A stretch of 64,000 nucleotides of DNA from Emcibacteraceae bacterium (lineage in GTDB: Bacteria; Pseudomonadota; Alphaproteobacteria; Sphingomonadales; Emcibacteraceae). Positions 35,806 to 43,945 of the stretch are shown here, piece after piece. Position 1 is the stretch's first letter. The number at the start of each line of letters is the position of its first letter. The notes under the pieces were generated by a model that was not told where the DNA came from, searched no databases, and saw only the letters and a program-made list of their open reading frames with translations. Made by a program: the position numbers and the translations under genes. The stretch covers positions 62,001-126,000 of the forward strand of contig JAWKXO010000002.1 in the NCBI GenBank assembly GCA_041396985.1, given 5' to 3'.

Positions 35806-36856
35806 AAAAATATTATTTTCAATTTTATTTGGAAGCTTATCAATATCATCAAACGTTTATGCTGATCAGTGGTATAAAGGCAATACACATGTTCACACGA
35901 CTTTAAGCGGTCATGCAGATACATCCCCTGATGAGGTGGCAAAATGGTATCTGGACAGGGATTATAATTTTCTGATCCTGAGTGAACATAATCATTTTAT
36001 TGATCCGGCAACGATTAATCTTCCGGAAAATAGGCGGAAAGATTTCATTTTAATCCCCGGTGAAGAAGTGACGGATGACCATCATGTGGTTCATTCAACA
36101 TCCATGAATATTGAAGGCTTGGTTCAATGGAATACAGATAGAAATTCGACAACAACGGAAGCGATCCAGCATCATGTCGACGGTACGATTGAAAAAGGCG
36201 GGACAACCATTTTGAATCATCCAAACTTTGAATATGCAATTGATGCCAATGATATTTACGGCGTACATGATCTTTATATGTTTGAGCTTTATAATGGTCA
36301 TAATGATGTTCACAACTTTGGTAATGAAACACATATTTCAACAGAAGAAATGTGGGATGTATTGTTAAGCAAGGGCATGCGTATTTATGGTGTTTCATCA
36401 GATGATGCCCATCATTTTCAGACACTTTCAATGAATCATTCAAACCCAGGCAGAGGCTGGGTCATGGTGAGTGCAGATGAATTAAGCGCTGAATCCATGA
36501 CAAATGCTATGTTAAAGGGTGATTTCTATGCTAGCAGTGGTGTATATCTCAAGTCTGTAAAAAGCAGCCCTGATCATTATTCTGTTTCAGTTGATCCTGA
36601 AATGACTGCTAAAGCACTCACATCCACAATCCTGAGAGGAAATTTTATAAAGCTCTCACAGGAAGGGTATAAAATAGACTTTATTGGTCCTGACGGTAAG
36701 GTGCTCAAAACAACAAAGGGCCTAAAGGCAGAATATAAAGTCACGGAACCTATGACCTATCTGCGCGCAAAAATTACCTATACGCGTCCTATTTATGAAG
36801 GTGGCTATGAAGAATATTATGCCTGGACCCAGCCAGTCTTTAACCCAAAACCTTAA
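35798..36856 (+). CDS. secreted PHP-domain metal-dependent phosphoesterase
   Basis: A 352-residue protein started at ATG 35798, inside the end of the upstream gene; earlier frame extension would lack the signal peptide. Residues 1-22 are a signal peptide ending VYA. The PHP metal ligands are visible: NTHVHTTLSGHAD (His31, His33), SEHNHF, GEEVTDDHHVVH, NHPNFEY and SSDDAHHF. PHP enzymes hydrolyse phosphoesters with a tri-metal centre. Export suggests action in the periplasm. The C-terminal 90 residues look like a beta domain. The gene is last of the rppH-membrane-protein string and ends at a terminator shared with the atp operon. Confidence 0.88.
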   Translation: MNKKILFSILFGSLSISSNVYADQWYKGNTHVHTTLSGHADTSPDEVAKWYLDRDYNFLILSEHNHFIDPATINLPENRRKDFILIPGEEVTDDHHVVHSTSMNIEGLVQWNTDRNSTTTEAIQHHVDGTIEKGGTTILNHPNFEYAIDANDIYGVHDLYMFELYNGHNDVHNFGNETHISTEEMWDVLLSKGMRIYGVSSDDAHHFQTLSMNHSNPGRGWVMVSADELSAESMTNAMLKGDFYASSGVYLKSVKSSPDHYSVSVDPEMTAKALTSTILRGNFIKLSQEGYKIDFIGPDGKVLKTTKGLKAEYKVTEPMTYLRAKITYTRPIYEGGYEEYYAWTQPVFNPKP

Positions 36857-36860
36857 TATA

Positions 36861-36896
36861 AAAAAACCCCGTCAGAAAATTCTAACGGGGTTTCAA
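36861..36896. terminator. bidirectional terminator between the PHP gene and atpC
   Basis: AAACCCCGT (36864-36872) pairs with ACGGGGTTT (36885-36893) across a 12-base loop. On the minus strand the hairpin is followed by seven Ts, so it is a strong terminator for the atp operon. On the plus strand the T run is short, giving weaker termination of the PHP gene transcript. Confidence 0.85.
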
Positions 36897-36916
36897 TTCA
36901 AATTTCGTATAAGAAA

Positions 36917-37327
36917 CTATGCGGCTTCACGATCCAGCACTTCGATAATTGAAGCAACACGGTCCCGCGCTTTTTCAGCGCGCGCCTTCGCCTCAGCATC
37001 TTTAGCATCCTGGACATCTTCCTGAAAGTTTTTAAGTTCTGCTTCATAATGAGCTTTATCGACTTCAGCAAGTGGCATAGCCGTTTCAGCCAGAATTGTC
37101 AGACCGGCAGGATTTACTTCCGCAAAACCGCCAACAACAAGGAGCTTTTCCACGCTACCCGCGTCATGAACTTCAATAATACCAGTACGTAAGGTTGAAA
37201 CAACAGGTGCATGCAACGGCAGTACACCAAAATCACCTTCAGTTCCCGGCACTACAACCATATCAACTTCCGCTGATTTAAGTAATCTGGCGGGAGAAAC
37301 CAGTTCAAAATGAAGTTTATCGGCCAT
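36917..37327 (-). CDS. atpC: F1F0 ATP synthase epsilon subunit
   Basis: A 136-residue protein with the epsilon N-terminal beta sandwich (LHFELVSPARLL, VPGTEGDFGVLPLHAPVV, LVVGGFAEV) and a C-terminal helical hairpin rich in Ala/Lys/Glu. Epsilon is part of the rotor stalk and can inhibit ATP hydrolysis. It is the last gene of atpHAGDC and lies 20 bases after atpD, before a strong terminator. Confidence 0.96.
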   Translation of the reverse strand: MADKLHFELVSPARLLKSAEVDMVVVPGTEGDFGVLPLHAPVVSTLRTGIIEVHDAGSVEKLLVVGGFAEVNPAGLTILAETAMPLAEVDKAHYEAELKNFQEDVQDAKDAEAKARAEKARDRVASIIEVLDREAA

Positions 37328-37347
37328 ACCCGTAAGGTCCTCTTTAT

Positions 37348-38772
37348 TTATGCAGCAGCTGCTGCCATTTTCTTGGCTTTTTCAACAACTTCATCGATAC
37401 CGCCAACCATGAGGAAGGCTGCTTCAGGAAGATCGTCATGATCACCATTGATGATTTCTTTAAAGCTGCGAATTGTTTCTTCAAGCTCAACAAACTTACC
37501 GGGCATGTTGGTGAAAACCTCAGCAACATGGAAGGGCTGTGACATAAAGCGCTCTACTTTACGGGCGCGTGATACCACAAGCTTGTCATCTTCTGAAAGT
37601 TCGTCCATACCAAGAATTGCGATAATATCCTGAAGTGATTTATATTTTTGCAGGATTTCCTGTACCTCACGGGCAACATTATAATGTTCTTCGCCAACAA
37701 TTTCAGCTGTCAGAATACGTGATGTTGAATCAAGCGGGTCCACAGCAGGATAAATACCTTTTTCTGAAATCGCACGGTTAAGAACGGTCGTCGCATCCAA
37801 GTGGGCAAATGAAGCCGCAGGGGCAGGGTCGGTCAAGTCGTCAGCAGGCACGTAAATCGCCTGCACAGATGTAATCGAACCTTTACTTGTTGATGTAATA
37901 CGCTCCTGCAATGTACCCATATCGGTCGCCAGAGTAGGCTGATATCCCACAGCAGAAGGAATACGGCCGAGAAGCGCTGACACCTCTGCACCAGCCTGTG
38001 TAAAGCGGAAGATGTTATCAACGAAGAAAAGCACGTCCTGGTTTTCAACGTCACGGAAATATTCCGCAACAGTCAGACCAGTAAGCGCCACACGGGCACG
38101 CGCCCCTGGGGGCTCGTTCATTTGACCGTAAACCAACGCCACTTTTGAGCCATCGCCTTCAAGATCGATAACTTTACTTTCAATCATTTCATGGTAAAGG
38201 TCATTCCCTTCACGAGTACGTTCACCAACACCGGCAAACACAGAATAACCACCCGCACCAATCGCAATATTGTTAATCAGTTCCATAATAAGCACTGTTT
38301 TACCAACACCCGCACCACCGAACAGACCAATTTTACCGCCTTTTGCATATGGTGCCAGCAAATCAACAACTTTAATGCCGGTTACAAGGATTTCTGATTC
38401 AGTTGACTGATCAATAAATTCCGGAGCATCCGCATGAATTGGCGCAAAATCAGTGTTCCCAATTGGGCCGCGTTCATCAATCGGTTCCCCAATAACATTC
38501 ATGATCCGGCCAAGGGTTTTTGGACCCACGGGCACAGAAATCTGAGCGCCGGTGTCTTTTACTTCCATACCACGAACAAGACCATCTGTTGTGTCCATCG
38601 CAATAGTACGCACTGTATTTTCACCAAGATGCTGAGCAACTTCGAGAACCAGTCTGTTGCCTTGGTTATCAACCTCAAGAGCCGATAAAATCGCTGGCAG
38701 ATCACCGTCAAATTTGACGTCAACAACCGCACCGATAACCTGCGCTACGTAGCCTTTATTTTCTGTTGTCAT
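37348..38772 (-). CDS. atpD: F1F0 ATP synthase beta subunit
   Basis: A 474-residue catalytic subunit. Walker A is GGAGVGKT, the catalytic glutamate lies in GERTREGNDLY, Walker B is VLFFVDNIFRF, and ALLGRIPSAVGYQPTLA precedes the DELSEDDK-type region GMDELSEDDKLVV. Length and motifs are complete. It converts ADP and phosphate to ATP in the F1 head, driven by rotation of gamma. Confidence 0.98.
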   Translation of the reverse strand: MTTENKGYVAQVIGAVVDVKFDGDLPAILSALEVDNQGNRLVLEVAQHLGENTVRTIAMDTTDGLVRGMEVKDTGAQISVPVGPKTLGRIMNVIGEPIDERGPIGNTDFAPIHADAPEFIDQSTESEILVTGIKVVDLLAPYAKGGKIGLFGGAGVGKTVLIMELINNIAIGAGGYSVFAGVGERTREGNDLYHEMIESKVIDLEGDGSKVALVYGQMNEPPGARARVALTGLTVAEYFRDVENQDVLFFVDNIFRFTQAGAEVSALLGRIPSAVGYQPTLATDMGTLQERITSTSKGSITSVQAIYVPADDLTDPAPAASFAHLDATTVLNRAISEKGIYPAVDPLDSTSRILTAEIVGEEHYNVAREVQEILQKYKSLQDIIAILGMDELSEDDKLVVSRARKVERFMSQPFHVAEVFTNMPGKFVELEETIRSFKEIINGDHDDLPEAAFLMVGGIDEVVEKAKKMAAAAA

Positions 38773-38815
38773 AATTATTTTTAACTCCCGGGGCCCTTGC
38801 CCGCTTCAATCAATC

Positions 38816-39694
38816 TTAAAGCGCTTCCGCGCCCGAAATAATTTCAATCAGTTCATTAGTAATCACAGCCTGACGTGAACGGTTATAAGTTGTCCGTAGA
38901 CTGTCTATCATTTCACCGGCATTACGGGTCGCGTTATCCATCGCTGTCATACGTGAGCCCTGCTCGCTGGCGGCATTTTCAAGTAAAGCACGGAACAACT
39001 GCACGGCAATATTGCGTGGCAGCAGTTCCTCAAGAATGTCTTTCTCGTCAGGTTCATACTCATAACTGGCCCCGCCAAGATCAGTACCGCTCTCTTCATT
39101 GATTGAAGCCGGTATCAATTGTAATGGGGTTACTTCCTGGGTAAGAACATTGACAAATTTGGCAAAAAACAAAGTACAGACATCAAATTCACCGGCTTCA
39201 TATTTTTCAATAAGCCAGGTTGAAATTGGGGTTGCATCATCAAATCTCAGGTTCTTGACATGAGAAAGATCAAAATGCTCAATCATTTTATTGGCAAACT
39301 CACGCCTAAGTACGGCACGGCCCTTTTTACCGATCGTAACAATTGTTACATCCTTGCCGTCTCTGATCAGACTATGAATTTTTGCTTTTGCCGCTTTAAC
39401 GATATTTGTATTAAAGCCACCGCATAGGCCGCGTTCAGACGTTGCTACCACCACCAGATGTCTCTGATCGCTGCCGGTGCCAGCAAGAAGTGCAGGACCG
39501 CCTGTCTGGCCCTTCATGCTTGAAGCCAGCGATGAAAGCACATTTTCCATACGCTCGGCATATGGTCGCGCCGCTTCCGCCGCTTCCTGAGCTCTTTTAA
39601 GCTTTGATGCAGAAACCATTTTCATCGCTTTGGTGATCTTCTGAGTGGAAGTCACACTTGCAATTCGGTTTCTGAGGTCTTTGAGGTTAGCCAT
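38816..39694 (-). CDS. atpG: F1F0 ATP synthase gamma subunit
   Basis: A 292-residue rotor subunit with the N-terminal coiled-coil helix (LKDLRNRIASVTSTQKITKA), the central ATSERGLCGGFNTNI block and the C-terminal MDNATRNAGEMI and YNRSRQAVITNELIEI. It links catalysis in the F1 head to the membrane c-ring. It lies between atpA and atpD, with 34 and 43 base gaps. Confidence 0.97.
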   Translation of the reverse strand: MANLKDLRNRIASVTSTQKITKAMKMVSASKLKRAQEAAEAARPYAERMENVLSSLASSMKGQTGGPALLAGTGSDQRHLVVVATSERGLCGGFNTNIVKAAKAKIHSLIRDGKDVTIVTIGKKGRAVLRREFANKMIEHFDLSHVKNLRFDDATPISTWLIEKYEAGEFDVCTLFFAKFVNVLTQEVTPLQLIPASINEESGTDLGGASYEYEPDEKDILEELLPRNIAVQLFRALLENAASEQGSRMTAMDNATRNAGEMIDSLRTTYNRSRQAVITNELIEIISGAEAL

Positions 39695-39728
39695 TCTGAC
39701 TTATCCTATTTTGTCCAATTACTTAAGC

Positions 39729-41258
39729 TTATACGAAATTACCTGCAAATTTGCCGATAATGTCTTTCAGTTTCGTTGATGTTTCATCAGAAACTTTTGC
39801 TTCTTTGGTAATGGTATCCATTACATCCTTATGATTTGCATGCATTTCTGAAATCAGAGCTGCTTCAAAGCGGGTAACATTATCCACCGCAATTTTATCA
39901 AGATAGCCATTCACACCTGAGAAAATGGATACAACCTGTTCAGCAACTGACATAGGTGAATATTGTGCCTGTTTCAGAAGTTCTGTCAGACGGGCACCAC
40001 GGTTAAGAAGCTGTTGAGTTGACGCATCAAGGTCTGAACCAAACTGGGCAAAAGCGGCCATTTCACGGTATTGGGCAAGTTCAAGTTTAATAGTACCGGA
40101 TACCTGCTTCATCGCTTTAACCTGAGCTGATGATCCCACACGGGACACGGACAGACCCACGTTAATCGCAGGACGAATACCCTGATAGAACAATTCTGTT
40201 TCCAGGAAGATCTGACCGTCTGTGATCGAAATCACGTTTGTCGGAATATAGGCTGACACGTCACCGGCCTGTGTTTCAATGACAGGAAGTGCTGTGAGTG
40301 ACCCGTTACCGGCAGCATCACCCATTTTCGCCGCACGTTCAAGAAGACGTGAGTGAAGATAGAAAACGTCACCAGGATAAGCTTCACGTCCAGGAGGACG
40401 ACGAAGAAGCAGTGACATCTGACGATAAGCCACAGCCTGTTTTGAAAGATCATCATGTACAATGAGTGCATGCATTGAGTTATCACGGAAAAATTCACCC
40501 ATTGCCGTTCCTGTATAAGGGGCAAGGAACTGAAGCGGGGCTGGCTCAGAAGCTGTCGCAGCCACAACAATGGAATATTCCATAGCACCGCGGTCTTCGA
40601 GCGTTTTAACAATTTGTGCTACTGTTGAACGTTTCTGTCCAACCGCAACATAAATACAGTAAAGTTTTTTGCTTTCATCATCGCCGGCATTAATTTCTTT
40701 CTGATTAAGGAAAGCATCAATCGCTACAGCGGTTTTACCTGTTTGACGGTCACCGATGATCAGCTCACGCTGTCCACGACCCACTGGCACTAGGGCATCA
40801 ATCGCTTTAAGGCCTGTTTGAACCGGCTCATGCACTGATTTACGCGGGATAATGCCTGGTGCTTTTACTTCCACACGTTGGCGGGTAACATCTTTAAGAG
40901 GACCTTTTCCGTCAATCGGATTACCCAGTGCGTCTACTACGCGGCCCAGCAACCCTTTACCTACCGGAACGTCCACGATTGTACCAAGACGTTTAACTGT
41001 ATCGCCTTCTTTAATATCGCGGTCAGAACCGAAAATAACAACACCTACGTTATCAGCTTCAAGGTTCAAAGCCATCCCGCGGACATTGCCCGGGAATTCA
41101 ACCATTTCACCAGCCTGCACATTGTCCAGACCATATACACGGGCGATACCGTCACCAACTGAAAGAACTTTACCCACTTCAGATACTTCTGCTTCGTCAC
41201 CGAAATTAGCAATCTGTTCTTTCAAAATCTTGGAAATTTCCGCTGCACGGATGTCCAT
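39729..41258 (-). CDS. atpA: F1F0 ATP synthase alpha subunit
   Basis: A 509-residue non-catalytic nucleotide-binding subunit. P-loop GDRQTGKTAVAID, ALIVHDDLSKQAVAYR, LLLRRPPGREAYPGDVFYLH and PAINVGLSVSRVGS are all present. Its first base is shared with the last base of atpH. Complete and typical. Confidence 0.98.
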   Translation of the reverse strand: MDIRAAEISKILKEQIANFGDEAEVSEVGKVLSVGDGIARVYGLDNVQAGEMVEFPGNVRGMALNLEADNVGVVIFGSDRDIKEGDTVKRLGTIVDVPVGKGLLGRVVDALGNPIDGKGPLKDVTRQRVEVKAPGIIPRKSVHEPVQTGLKAIDALVPVGRGQRELIIGDRQTGKTAVAIDAFLNQKEINAGDDESKKLYCIYVAVGQKRSTVAQIVKTLEDRGAMEYSIVVAATASEPAPLQFLAPYTGTAMGEFFRDNSMHALIVHDDLSKQAVAYRQMSLLLRRPPGREAYPGDVFYLHSRLLERAAKMGDAAGNGSLTALPVIETQAGDVSAYIPTNVISITDGQIFLETELFYQGIRPAINVGLSVSRVGSSAQVKAMKQVSGTIKLELAQYREMAAFAQFGSDLDASTQQLLNRGARLTELLKQAQYSPMSVAEQVVSIFSGVNGYLDKIAVDNVTRFEAALISEMHANHKDVMDTITKEAKVSDETSTKLKDIIGKFAGNFV

Positions 41259-41842
41259 TATCCAACCTCTTTCATTGTTGCTTCAAGATTAGCAAGTTTT
41301 GTTTTAAGTGATGAATCAATCATACGGGAACCAATACGAACCACCATGCCACCAAGCAGGGTTTCATCGACTTTGGTTTCCACATTTACATCACTTCCCA
41401 CCATTGATTTTAGCTTGGCACTTAACGCATCAAGCTGTTTTTTGTCCAGTTTATGTGCTGTCACCACAGAAGCATTTACTTCACCACGGTGATGACTGAC
41501 TATTCTGTTAAATACATTTATGATATTCGCCAGCTGATCAAGACGGCGATTAGCGACAACAACACCTATAAAATTTTCAACCGTTTTTGAAAAACCTGCC
41601 GCTTTCACCATGGCGGCCATTGCAGATGCCTGATTGGCACGGGAAACAACAGGACTTGTCGTCAGCAATTGAAGCTCTTTGCTTTCTTTTAGCAATGCTT
41701 CAAGGGAGGCAAGCTCTTCTGCCACGCTGTCCAGTTTTTTCTTCTCTTCTGCCAGTTCAAATAACGCAACGGCATAGCGTCCCGCCAGACCGGATAACGA
41801 TAATTTTTCTGAAGCAATTTTATCTGCAATTTCAGATGACAC
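41258..41842 (-). CDS. atpH: F1F0 ATP synthase delta subunit
   Basis: A peripheral-stalk subunit of about 194 residues when started at GTG 41842, which follows AAGGAAGACATAGAC; a TTG at 41872 would add ten residues but has a weaker site. The core reads LAGRYAVALFELAEEKK at the start and TKVDETLLGGMVVRIGSRMID at the end, the OSCP/delta signature. It is first in atpHAGDC. The F0 genes (atpI, B, E, F) are not here; a separate F0 locus is normal in alphaproteobacteria. Confidence 0.94.
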   Translation of the reverse strand: MSSEIADKIASEKLSLSGLAGRYAVALFELAEEKKKLDSVAEELASLEALLKESKELQLLTTSPVVSRANQASAMAAMVKAAGFSKTVENFIGVVVANRRLDQLANIINVFNRIVSHHRGEVNASVVTAHKLDKKQLDALSAKLKSMVGSDVNVETKVDETLLGGMVVRIGSRMIDSSLKTKLANLEATMKEVG

Positions 41843-42223
41843 GTCTATGTCTTCCTTTTTGTTCCCGAACAATTCACACCCAGAATCATTCTTCTAATAA
41901 AAATAAATAATATCTAACGGATTTTTCCTTTTAAAAGTCTGGTTTTAGACAAATTTCAAGGACCGAAAAACCGTCATATATTATCAATTGTCGGGCGATA
42001 CCTAGCACAGTGTTTATCATACTGCAAGAAGGCAATTTGTCCGAATTAAATTTTTTCATTCTTTCACAGATAAATTCGGTTAGATTCATATATAATTTAT
42101 CCTTTTAGGACATATTCTCATAGAAACCTGAAATTACCATGTTAAGTGAACTGGCTATAATGCATTGGCCAAACATGATAAATTCAGATCAAAAAGAAGA
42201 AAGCTTTAGGAAAGATAAACTTT
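41843..42223. other. divergent AT-rich intergenic region between atpH and the AsnB-like gene
   Basis: This 381-base gap must contain the atp operon promoter and the promoter of the rightward gene; neither is clear by consensus. A short GTCT/AGAC hairpin with a T-rich flank sits near 41937. A 30-codon frame starts at ATG 42139 and ends at TGA 42231, overlapping the start of the next gene by eight bases; it has no evident ribosome site. Confidence 0.35.
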
Positions 42224-43945
42224 ATGGGTGATTTCGTTATATTCAAACGAGATAAGGTCGATGATAAGAGACAAAAAGCCATCACCCGTTGCCTGGCGGC
42301 ACAGGGCTCAAAAAACCCGCGATTGATCAAAGCTGATTCTTATTCCCTGCTGATTTATGAAAAAATTATCTCTCCGGTTGTTAATTTCATCGAAAATGAA
42401 AAAGGGGATTTTTGTGCCTCATCCGGATGTTTTTTTTATAAGGAAAAAAATGGTAAAGCGGCCCTTGATCTTTTTTTAAATGACTTTGATCCGGCAGCTT
42501 ATTCGCCCCATTCGTTTCTGGGCATCTTTACCATAATTATTAAAAAGAACGGACGGTTATTTATTGTGACCGATCCTCTTGGCGGCTCACGCATATTTCA
42601 TAATTCTGACCGTTCGATATGGAGTTCTTCTTTTCTTGCTCTGGCGGAAAGTGCCTCACGTTTAAGCATAGATAAACAGGGCATTTATGAATATTGTTTT
42701 CAGGAAACAACTTACGGCGAGACAACACCCATCAATGAAATAAAAATGGCGGACAGTTTATGCTATTTTGAATTTTGCGCCGATGGCATCAAGTCAATTA
42801 AAAAAAATATCCCCGTAAATTTTGAAAGGACAGCGTCCACATATGAGGATCTTTTGGATGAACACAGTTCGCTTTTGCAAAGTCAGATGAATTATGTGGT
42901 TTCATCATATGGTCCTAAAATCGCCACCGCCCTTTCAGGCGGATATGATTCAAGGCTTTTGTTATCTCTGGCAAGAAACGCGGGCATTACCCCGGAGGTC
43001 TATGTTTATGGAGCAGATGACAGTCAGGATGTAAAAGTGGCTCAGACCATTGCCAATGGAGAAGGTTTTTCCATAAAGCATATAAACAAGGCCAAATATC
43101 CAAAACCTGATCCTGAAGAATATGGTGAAGTCTTAAAAGATAACTTTTATGCGCTAGACGGGTTTCCCAACGAAGGCATATTTGATTTTGGAGCAAATAT
43201 GGCAACCCGTCGGGAGCGGGCAGAAAACGGAACTCTTATTTTAAATGGTGGTGGCGGTGAAATTTATAGAAATTTTTTCTATCTGCCTGACTGGTCCTAT
43301 TCGGTTGATCAGCTGATTGATGTTTTTTATACCCGTTATACTGATGACTTTTGTTCTGAGGCATTTTCTGAAGATCTGTATCGGGAACAGTTAAAAACCA
43401 AAATAATGTATGCCCTTGGTCTAAAGAATGAGCAAATGAGCAGGACTGAGCTTGAATATGCTTACCCCGCTTTTCGCCTACGCTACTGGACGGCCAAAGA
43501 TAATAGCAACAATAACCGCTTAAGCAGTTTTCTGACGCCATTTATCTGCTATGAAACCATTGGGGCAGCGCTTAAAATGCCCCTAGAATATAAAACCCAT
43601 GGCCGATTTCAGGGAAACCTTATTAATCGGATCAATCCGGCGCTGGCGTCTTACCAGTCAGATTATGGCTACCCGTTTAATGAGCCAGTACCGTTTATTA
43701 AAAAATTAAAAAATAATATGACTATTTTCCGGCCGACCTGGCTTAGAAAAAGAAGCTATGCGATCAAACATAAAATGGCAGAACTTTCCCTGCCTCAAAC
43801 CTTAAGCGTTGGCTATATCAAAGGTGTCCTGCCAGCGGGTACCCCATTTATGGATCAGTATTTTAAAATATCTGAAATCAGGGATGCTGCACTGCTCAGT
43901 CGTGTGCTAACCCTCGAATATCTATTTGGGCATCTCGGGCTCTAG
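42224..43945 (+). CDS. asparagine-synthase-like protein lacking the glutaminase cysteine
   Basis: A 573-residue protein. The C-terminal half has the ATP-pyrophosphatase P-loop of asparagine synthetases, ALSGGYDSRLLL (Ser238-Arg244), and LNGGGGEIYRNFF further on. The N-terminal part resembles the Ntn glutaminase domain (SFLGIFTIIIKKNGRL, VTDPLGGSRIF) but starts MGDF, without the Cys2 nucleophile, so glutamine hydrolysis is not expected. It would adenylate a carboxylate and condense it with ammonia or an amine. Comparable proteins occur in lasso-peptide cyclases, beta-lactam synthetases and in surface-polysaccharide loci; no B-protein, transporter or precursor gene is evident here. The stop overlaps the priA stop region by four bases. 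Substrate unknown. Confidence 0.8.
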   Translation: MGDFVIFKRDKVDDKRQKAITRCLAAQGSKNPRLIKADSYSLLIYEKIISPVVNFIENEKGDFCASSGCFFYKEKNGKAALDLFLNDFDPAAYSPHSFLGIFTIIIKKNGRLFIVTDPLGGSRIFHNSDRSIWSSSFLALAESASRLSIDKQGIYEYCFQETTYGETTPINEIKMADSLCYFEFCADGIKSIKKNIPVNFERTASTYEDLLDEHSSLLQSQMNYVVSSYGPKIATALSGGYDSRLLLSLARNAGITPEVYVYGADDSQDVKVAQTIANGEGFSIKHINKAKYPKPDPEEYGEVLKDNFYALDGFPNEGIFDFGANMATRRERAENGTLILNGGGGEIYRNFFYLPDWSYSVDQLIDVFYTRYTDDFCSEAFSEDLYREQLKTKIMYALGLKNEQMSRTELEYAYPAFRLRYWTAKDNSNNNRLSSFLTPFICYETIGAALKMPLEYKTHGRFQGNLINRINPALASYQSDYGYPFNEPVPFIKKLKNNMTIFRPTWLRKRSYAIKHKMAELSLPQTLSVGYIKGVLPAGTPFMDQYFKISEIRDAALLSRVLTLEYLFGHLGL

